A stretch of 5,774 nt of DNA from positions 1-5,774 of the forward strand of contig SKFV01000054.1 of the NCBI GenBank assembly GCA_007117785.1, in the 5' to 3' direction. This document shows positions 1 to 5,774 of the stretch, piece by piece. The translations under genes were made by a program, and so were the position numbers. Source of the DNA: Pseudomonas sp. (GTDB taxonomy: Bacteria > Pseudomonadota > Gammaproteobacteria > Pseudomonadales > Pseudomonadaceae). The notes below the pieces were generated by a model. It did not search any database and had not been told where the DNA came from. It worked only from the letters and a program-made list of their open reading frames with translations. How positions within the stretch are numbered: the first letter of the stretch is position 1; each line of letters begins with the position of its first letter.

Positions 1-2667
1 CTCGATGCATTGCGGATTGATCGCGTGCCGCTCCAGCACCTCTGACACTTGTTGCACCAGTCCCCCCTCAACAAACTGTCTGCCTGACAGATTGACCGAC
101 ATCCGCTGCAGACTCTTCCCGGCGGCCTGCCAGGTAGCCAGTTGCTGGCAGGCCGTATCCAGCACCCACTCACCCAACGCCCCAATCAGGCCAATCTCTT
201 CTGCAACAGGAACAAAAACAGCCGGAGAGATAGCCCCACGTTGCGGGTGCTGCCAACGCAGCAAGGCCTCGGCACCCACAAGGCGACCTTCCTCGCAGTC
301 AAACTGTGGCTGGTAATGCAAGGTGAAAGCACCATCGAGCAGAGCCCGACGCAGATCATTTTCCAGCGCTAGGCGTTCCAGAGCACGGTCATTCATGTCC
401 TGCTGGAAAAACTGGAAGTTGTTCTTGCCGGTTTCCTTGGCATGGTACATGGCGGTATCAGCATGCTTGAGCAGACTCTCGGCATCCAGATCATCCTGCG
501 GATACAGGGCGATACCGATACTGGCGCTGATAAAAAACTCGCGCTCCTGCAGGATAAAGGCCGGTGCCAGTGCTGCCAGCACCTTTTCGGCCACATGAAC
601 GCTGGTCGACAGCGCTTCATCGCGGCCGCGTATTCCACCCAGCAGCAGGGTGAACTCGTCGCCACCCATACGCGCTACAGTGTCACTTTCGCGCACACAG
701 CCCAGCAGGCGCTGAGCCACCTGTTTGAGCATGGCATCACCGGCAGCATGGCCCAGTGTGTCGTTGATCGGTTTGAAGCGATCAAGATCCATAAACAGTA
801 CCACAACCCACTCCTGGCGGCGGGCAGCCAGCTGCAGCGCCGAACTGATGCGGTCCTGAAACAGCGTCCGATTGGGTAAAGCGGTCAGCGAATCGTAGTA
901 AGCCAGGCTTTCAATACGCGCTTCACTGGCCTTGCGCTCGCTGACATCAACAAAGAAGCTGACATAGCTGACCAGGTCACCTTCACTGTCATAGACCGCA
1001 TTGATGCCGCTCCAGGACGGGAAAAACTCCCCCGAGCGCCGGCGATACCAGATTTCGCCTTCCCAGCGTCCTTCCTTGACCAAGATGCGCTGCAAATCGC
1101 GATAAAACCCCGGAGCATGCTCATCAGAGAAAAAGATATCCGGCTGCTGGTCCAGAACATCCTCGGGCGTATATCCGGTAATTTGGGTAAAGTTGGCATT
1201 TACCTGCACGATATAGCCGGCCGGATCGGTCACTACGATGGCACCTGTGGTGTTCTCGAACACAGTCGCGGCCATGCGCAAACGATTTTCCGTGCGCCTC
1301 TGTTCGCTGATATCTCGGGCAATACCCAGCAACCCCAGAAACTCACCCAGGGGCCCCCACATCAGGCTGATTCGCATCTCGATCGGACACTTGTGCCCGT
1401 CAGCGCGGATGCAATCAAAGGTAACCTGACGGCGCACATTCTGGGCGCGCAAACGCGCAGCGAGGATGCTGTCTTTGACCTGAGGCGCCAATTCGCGTAA
1501 CAGGGCAGCCATAAAGTACCGGTAACGCTCATCGGCAACCACGCTGACAAAGCCTTCCTTGATCAACTGCTCTGGCTGATACCCGAGTTGATGGACTACC
1601 GAGGGGCTGATGTAATCCAGCTCAAAATTATCATCGGTTGACCAGATAACATCTGTAATATTCTCTGCCAGCAGGCGGTAACGCTGTTCGCTGGCTTGCA
1701 GCCGCTCGCTGTCCAGCGTTTGTTGGGTAATATCGCGGACAACGCCGATAACCTGTTTCACCGTGCCATCGCTGAATCGCGACAAGACCCGGGCGCGCAG
1801 GTTGAACCAATGCCAGCCATTGGTCTTGTGACGCCAGCGAATGCGCCACTCGAGCACCTTGTCATCCGCCAGGTTGCGCAACAGGTTGCGGTGCACCTGC
1901 ATGTACTCAAGATCATCCGGGTGCAACAAGGTATCTCGGTAGTCCGCTGGCAAGCCGGCAGCCTCCTCCTCGCTGTAACCCAGCATCAAGGCGATCGGGC
2001 GGTTACTGAAGCTGAACTGGTTGTCATGCATATCACGGACAAAGACCACATCCGGTACCGCCTTGACCACCCCGGCCCAGAAGCGCTCACGTTCCTTGAT
2101 CGCACGCTCGACCTTGCGCCGCTCGGTGATATCGGAAATGCTCACGGCAACCGCGCGATAATCGCTGACCCGCTGCGGCAATCGCATGGCCATCCAGACA
2201 TAACGAATACTGCCATCGACCCGCTGCACCTGGGTATTGATCTCAAGCTGCGGGCGTTGCTGCAATACAGACAATACCAACTGGTAACGGGCGCCGGTTT
2301 TGCGCAAATGAGGGTCGCGGCGGATCAGTGATTCCAGCTCGCCAACCGAGCCGGCGCCAAACAGCTCCAGCGCCAGGGGGTTGGCCTCGACAACACGAAC
2401 CTGTTCAATAAGTTCCAGCTGTCGCATCGGATTAGCTGCCAGCCACTCATCCAGCGTCTGCTCATCATTGATGCCGACACGTTGCAGAAAAAGGGGCAAG
2501 TCAGAGAGGTCAAAAAGAAACAGCGATAGGCCGACGCCATTGAATACGTCGTCAAAGCGCCGCTGCTCATAGGCCAGGGAACTACTCAGGCGGCGCCGAC
2601 GCGTTTCCAGCAGGATCAGGACCAGAATGGCGGCGGCAAGCAGGATCATCAGCACGAGATTATTCAC
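1..2667 (-). CDS. morA: MorA-like membrane-anchored PAS(x4)-GGDEF-EAL cyclic-di-GMP regulator, partial (C-terminus beyond left edge)
   Basis: Cyclic-di-GMP synthase/phosphodiesterase-type sensor at the inner membrane; 889 codons are visible. From the N-terminus: one hydrophobic helix (about residues 4-20) followed by an Arg cluster (23-26). Then four PAS domains, each ending in a DI/DV-(T/S)-type motif (about 37-183, 190-315, 322-455, 459-578). The first PAS carries an extra helical segment at about 53-90. The GGDEF domain (about 585-742) has the Mg-binding motif FMDLDRFK (D627), an RESD product-inhibition I-site (659-662) exactly five residues before GGDEF (668-672), and so looks catalytically intact. 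The EAL domain begins at about 765 with EALLRW (800-805) and the metal-ligand motif VNLS (N859). The later EAL motifs lie outside, so phosphodiesterase activity cannot be judged. Start chosen: GTG at 2667, because GGGAG (2677-2673) lies 5 nt upstream and the helix begins at once. The symbol rests on architecture plus neighbourhood (ettA, gdhA); another PAS-GGDEF-EAL paralogue is possible. Confidence 0.9.
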   Translation of the reverse strand, partial: MNNLVLMILLAAAILVLILLETRRRRLSSSLAYEQRRFDDVFNGVGLSLFLFDLSDLPLFLQRVGINDEQTLDEWLAANPMRQLELIEQVRVVEANPLALELFGAGSVGELESLIRRDPHLRKTGARYQLVLSVLQQRPQLEINTQVQRVDGSIRYVWMAMRLPQRVSDYRAVAVSISDITERRKVERAIKERERFWAGVVKAVPDVVFVRDMHDNQFSFSNRPIALMLGYSEEEAAGLPADYRDTLLHPDDLEYMQVHRNLLRNLADDKVLEWRIRWRHKTNGWHWFNLRARVLSRFSDGTVKQVIGVVRDITQQTLDSERLQASEQRYRLLAENITDVIWSTDDNFELDYISPSVVHQLGYQPEQLIKEGFVSVVADERYRYFMAALLRELAPQVKDSILAARLRAQNVRRQVTFDCIRADGHKCPIEMRISLMWGPLGEFLGLLGIARDISEQRRTENRLRMAATVFENTTGAIVVTDPAGYIVQVNANFTQITGYTPEDVLDQQPDIFFSDEHAPGFYRDLQRILVKEGRWEGEIWYRRRSGEFFPSWSGINAVYDSEGDLVSYVSFFVDVSERKASEARIESLAYYDSLTALPNRTLFQDRISSALQLAARRQEWVVVLFMDLDRFKPINDTLGHAAGDAMLKQVAQRLLGCVRESDTVARMGGDEFTLLLGGIRGRDEALSTSVHVAEKVLAALAPAFILQEREFFISASIGIALYPQDDLDAESLLKHADTAMYHAKETGKNNFQFFQQDMNDRALERLALENDLRRALLDGAFTLHYQPQFDCEEGRLVGAEALLRWQHPQRGAISPAVFVPVAEEIGLIGALGEWVLDTACQQLATWQAAGKSLQRMSVNLSGRQFVEGGLVQQVSEVLERHAINPQCIE

Positions 2668-2672
2668 AAACA

Positions 2673-2677
2673 CTCCC
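2673..2677 (-). promoter_or_regulatory. Shine-Dalgarno of the GGDEF-EAL gene, deciding a GTG start
   Basis: On the minus strand GGGAG ends 5 nt before the GTG at 2667. It supports this start over the in-frame GTG at 2673, which overlaps the box, and over the in-frame ATG at 2766, which has no comparable box and would add 33 residues of unconvincing composition. Confidence 0.6.
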
Positions 2678-2713
2678 GCTGATCGCCTTGATCCTTGCCA
2701 TCGGGTAGCGCAC

Positions 2714-2719
2714 CTTATA
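2714..2719 (-). promoter_or_regulatory. Candidate sigma70 -10 box for the GGDEF-EAL gene
   Basis: The minus strand reads TATAAG, matching TATAAT at five of six positions, about 47 nt before the GTG start, so a short leader would result. No good -35 is seen at 16-18 nt; that region overlaps the left arm of the inverted repeat at 2729-2766. A promoter with a poor -35 that depends on an activator would fit, but this is inference. Confidence 0.35.
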
Positions 2720-2728
2720 TGGATTGTT

Positions 2729-2766
2729 ATGCAAGTGCATGGGCTCTCCCGTAATAGTACTTGCAT
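2729..2766. repeat. 8-bp perfect inverted repeat in the divergent intergenic region
   Basis: ATGCAAGT (2729-2736) and ACTTGCAT (2759-2766) are perfect inverted copies 30 bp apart, about three helical turns. A further G·T and C-G pair can extend the stem inward, and the spacer contains a small GGG-CTCT-CCC hairpin (2741-2750). It lies next to the -10 box of the minus-strand gene and upstream of ettA. It could be a regulator binding site or a structured leader; which is unknown. Confidence 0.45.
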
Positions 2767-2818
2767 TCTGCCGCTATCCGAAGGCAGGCTCAAGCCCGCT
2801 GGGCGCCCCTGGCGAGGT

Positions 2819-2847
2819 TTGCTCTGCGGCCCGAGTTACGCTAGCCT
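2819..2847 (+). promoter_or_regulatory. Candidate ettA promoter
   Basis: TTGCTC (2819-2824) and TAGCCT (2842-2847) are separated by 17 bp, giving a modest sigma70 fit with three matches in each box. The -10 is followed by a GC-rich stretch. The -10 context GCTAGNNTTGC is identical to that in the candidate gdhA promoter, which raises its credibility. The start of transcription would be near 2853 and the leader about 69 nt. A weaker alternative is TTGCCA (2695-2700) with TATATG (2716-2721), spaced 15 bp. Confidence 0.35.
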
Positions 2848-2849
2848 TG

Positions 2850-2869
2850 CCGGCACTTGTTGTGCCCGG
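2850..2869 (+). other. Hairpin-forming sequence in the ettA leader
   Basis: CCGGCAC (2850-2856) pairs with GTGCCCGG (2862-2869) across a TTGTT loop, with one bulged C at 2867: a 7-bp stem. A competing pairing is possible between GCCCG (2864-2868) and CGGGC (2876-2880). If transcription begins near 2853 the base of the stem would fall at the very 5' end of the ettA transcript. No T-tract follows, so it is not a standard terminator. Confidence 0.3.
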
Positions 2870-2921
2870 GCCAAGCGGGCCAACGCACTGTTTCCACGGC
2901 ACATTTCCTCAGGTTGAACCC

Positions 2922-4586
<1,665 letters not shown>

Positions 4587-4593
4587 CGCTGAC

Positions 4594-4621
4594 TGCGCCC
4601 TGACCTCAGGGTCGGGGCGCA
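4594..4621 (+). terminator. 12-bp hairpin just after ettA (probable transcript end, no T-tract)
   Basis: TGCGCCCTGACC (4594-4605) pairs with GGTCGGGGCGCA (4610-4621) over a TCAG loop: twelve pairs, one of them G·T. It begins 7 nt after the ettA stop codon. AAAACACAAG follows rather than a T-run, and on the opposite strand no T-run follows either. It is therefore either an imperfect intrinsic terminator or a 3'-end stabilising stem. Confidence 0.5.
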
Positions 4622-4720
4622 AAACACAAGTTACCCGAATCTCCCTGCCGCAGGCACATCACAACCAACCAACTAGCGCATACCTTGCACTGTTTTTGTG
4701 CGCCGATTGCCCTGACACTA

Positions 4721-4749
4721 TTTCGAAGCAACTCGCCCTCTGCTAGAGT
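4721..4749 (+). promoter_or_regulatory. Candidate gdhA promoter
   Basis: TTTCGA (4721-4726) and TAGAGT (4744-4749) are 17 bp apart. The -10 matches TATAAT at four of six positions and is preceded by TG at -15/-14 (TGCTAGAGT), the extended -10 form, which compensates for the poor -35. The region after the -10 is GC-rich. Transcription would begin near 4756, with a leader of about 36 nt. Confidence 0.45.
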
Positions 4750-4752
4750 TGC
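4728..4752. repeat. 7-11-7 inverted repeat overlapping the gdhA -10 box
   Basis: GCAACTC (4728-4734) and GAGTTGC (4746-4752) are perfect inverted copies with an 11-nt spacer. The right arm covers most of the TAGAGT -10 and the left arm lies in the promoter spacer. Protein binding here would be expected to block RNA polymerase, so a repressor operator is a reasonable guess; no regulator family is recognised from the half-site. Confidence 0.45.
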
Positions 4753-4791
4753 GCCCTTTCGATACTCTTTTACCTGACGAGACTACTGACC

Positions 4792-5774
4792 ATGACCGAC
4801 ACCCTTGGCGCCTGCCTGGCTCACCTGAAACTGCGTGACCCGGATCAACCTGAATTCCATCAGGCCACCGAGGAAGTCCTGTCCAGTCTTTGGCCTTTTC
4901 TGGAAGCCAACCCGAAATACCTGAACAACGGCATCATCGAACGCTTGATCGAGCCTGAGCGCGTGATCATGTTTCGCGTGCCCTGGGTTGATGATCAGGG
5001 CCAGGTGCATGTAAACCGCGGTTACCGGGTACAGATGAATAGTGCCATCGGGCCTTACAAGGGCGGCTTGCGCTTCCACCCCTCAGTCAATCTTGGCGTA
5101 CTCAAGTTTCTGGCCTTCGAGCAGGTATTCAAGAACGCCCTGACTACCCTGCCCATGGGCGGCGGCAAAGGCGGCTCTGACTTTGACCCCAAAGGCAAAA
5201 GCAATGGCGAGGTCATGCGTTTCTGCCAGTCATTCATGACAGAGTTGTCGCGCTACATCGGTGCCGACCTGGATGTTCCAGCCGGTGATATTGGTGTCGG
5301 CGCCCGTGAAATCGGCTACATGTACGGCCAGTACAAACGCATTCGCAATGAGTTCACTTCAGTGCTTACCGGCAAGGGCGTCAGCTATGGCGGCAGCCTG
5401 ATACGACCAGAAGCCACCGGCTTCGGTACCGTGTACTTTGCCGAAGAGATGCTCAAGGAAGCCGGCAACAGCTTTGATGGCAAGCGGGTAGTGATTTCCG
5501 GCTCAGGTAACGTAGCCCAGTACGCCGCGCTCAAGGTCATGGATCTGGGTGGCCTGGTGGTGTCCTTCTCCGACTCCGGCGGCACCCTGTACAACCCTGA
5601 CGGCTTCAACATGGAACAGTGGAACCAGCTGATGGAGCTGAAGAACGAGCGTCGTGGTCGCCTGGAAGAAATGGCCTCTGCACCGGGTCTGGAGTTCCAG
5701 GCCAAGCGCACGCCCTGGCACCTACCCTGCGATGTCGCCCTGCCCTGCGCTACCCAGAACGAGCTGAATGAAGA
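4792..5774 (+). CDS. gdhA: NADP-specific glutamate dehydrogenase, partial (C-terminus beyond right edge)
   Basis: Cytoplasmic enzyme (EC 1.4.1.4, homohexamer of about 450 aa in bacteria) that aminates 2-oxoglutarate with ammonia and NADPH to make glutamate. 327 complete codons are visible, roughly 73% of the protein. Substrate domain: GPYKGG with K90 (2-oxoglutarate binding), K114 in the FKNAL stretch, PMGGGKGGSDFDPKG with catalytic K126, and DVPAGDIGVG with catalytic D166. Coenzyme domain: Rossmann turn SGSGNVAQ (236-243) and a following SDS (260-262), the position where NADP-type enzymes contact the 2'-phosphate. PCATQNEL (318-325) is the conserved core near the right edge. All key residues seen are intact and the reading frame is unbroken. 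ATG at 4792 is chosen because it gives the family N-terminus leading into the LRDPDQPEF stretch; ACGAGA (4777-4782) is a weak ribosome site 9 nt upstream. It appears to be a separate unit from ettA, with its own candidate promoter. Confidence 0.96.
   Translation, partial: MTDTLGACLAHLKLRDPDQPEFHQATEEVLSSLWPFLEANPKYLNNGIIERLIEPERVIMFRVPWVDDQGQVHVNRGYRVQMNSAIGPYKGGLRFHPSVNLGVLKFLAFEQVFKNALTTLPMGGGKGGSDFDPKGKSNGEVMRFCQSFMTELSRYIGADLDVPAGDIGVGAREIGYMYGQYKRIRNEFTSVLTGKGVSYGGSLIRPEATGFGTVYFAEEMLKEAGNSFDGKRVVISGSGNVAQYAALKVMDLGGLVVSFSDSGGTLYNPDGFNMEQWNQLMELKNERRGRLEEMASAPGLEFQAKRTPWHLPCDVALPCATQNELNE

Noticed and set aside
356..364. EttA protein residues 356-364 (DNA 3987-4013): second Walker A reads GGNGAGKST rather than the GPNGAGKST of E. 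coli
   Set aside because: The substituted position is not a nucleotide-contacting essential residue; the catalytic Lys, Ser and Thr are kept, so this is ordinary variation. The coordinates given for this entry are residue numbers.
442..879. 145-codon open frame on the plus strand opposite the GGDEF domain
   Set aside because: Shadow of the conserved GGDEF frame; no domain or ribosome site.
1696..2331. 211-codon open frame on the plus strand opposite the PAS domains
   Set aside because: Antisense to a clearly conserved coding frame, no recognisable domain, typical shadow of GC-rich coding DNA.
2668..2766. In-frame upstream ATG (2764-2766) for the GGDEF-EAL gene
   Set aside because: No good ribosome site, and the added residues are rich in Cys, Arg and Ser before the membrane helix; the start would also lie inside the inverted repeat.
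2627..2917. 96-codon open frame spanning the divergent intergenic region
   Set aside because: Overlaps the 5' end of the minus-strand gene and both candidate promoters, has low-quality composition and no recognisable motif.
2724..2921. In-frame upstream extension of ettA starting at ATG 2724 (66 extra codons)
   Set aside because: The extension has no EttA-like sequence, while ATG 2922 gives the exact family N-terminus and length; the extra open frame is a by-product of GC-rich DNA.
4687..4701. GCAC-N7-GTGC mini-hairpin with a T-run in the loop
   Set aside because: Only 4 bp of stem, and the T-run is in the loop rather than after the stem, so neither a terminator nor a convincing regulatory element.

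Overview
The window looks like a conserved chromosomal segment from a pseudomonad-type gammaproteobacterium. Base composition is moderately GC-rich. EttA and GdhA both read like Pseudomonas/Halopseudomonas versions, and the gene order (PAS-GGDEF-EAL regulator, ettA, gdhA) matches what I recall of the morA-ettA-gdhA neighbourhood in Pseudomonas putida and P. aeruginosa. That genus assignment is inference from memory, not a search.

Layout. Positions 1-2667, minus strand: one large membrane-anchored PAS-PAS-PAS-PAS-GGDEF-EAL cyclic-di-GMP enzyme (MorA-like), reading off the left edge part-way through its EAL domain. Positions 2668-2921: a 254-bp divergent intergenic region. It holds a minus-strand -10 box, an 8-bp inverted repeat, GC-rich hairpin-forming DNA and a candidate ettA promoter. 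Positions 2922-4586, plus strand: a complete ettA (ribosome-associated ABC-F ATPase, 554 aa). It is followed by a strong 12-bp hairpin without a T-tract. Positions 4587-4791: the intergenic region upstream of gdhA, with a candidate promoter overlapped by a 7-11-7 inverted repeat. Positions 4792-5774, plus strand: the first 327 codons of NADP-type glutamate dehydrogenase (gdhA), running off the right edge.

Functional picture. The three genes are not an obvious pathway. The MorA-like protein would set cyclic-di-GMP levels (motility/biofilm), EttA gates translation initiation according to the ATP/ADP ratio, and GdhA assimilates ammonia into glutamate. EttA and GdhA both link energy or nitrogen state to growth. 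Their candidate promoters share the string GCTAGNNTTGC, with a GC-rich stretch just after the -10, which could reflect common growth-linked control. That is a hypothesis.

I found no mobile element, CRISPR array, tRNA/rRNA or phage gene, and no clearly new system. The points most worth a second look are regulatory: the two inverted repeats, the shared promoter string and the short N-terminus of the MorA-like protein.
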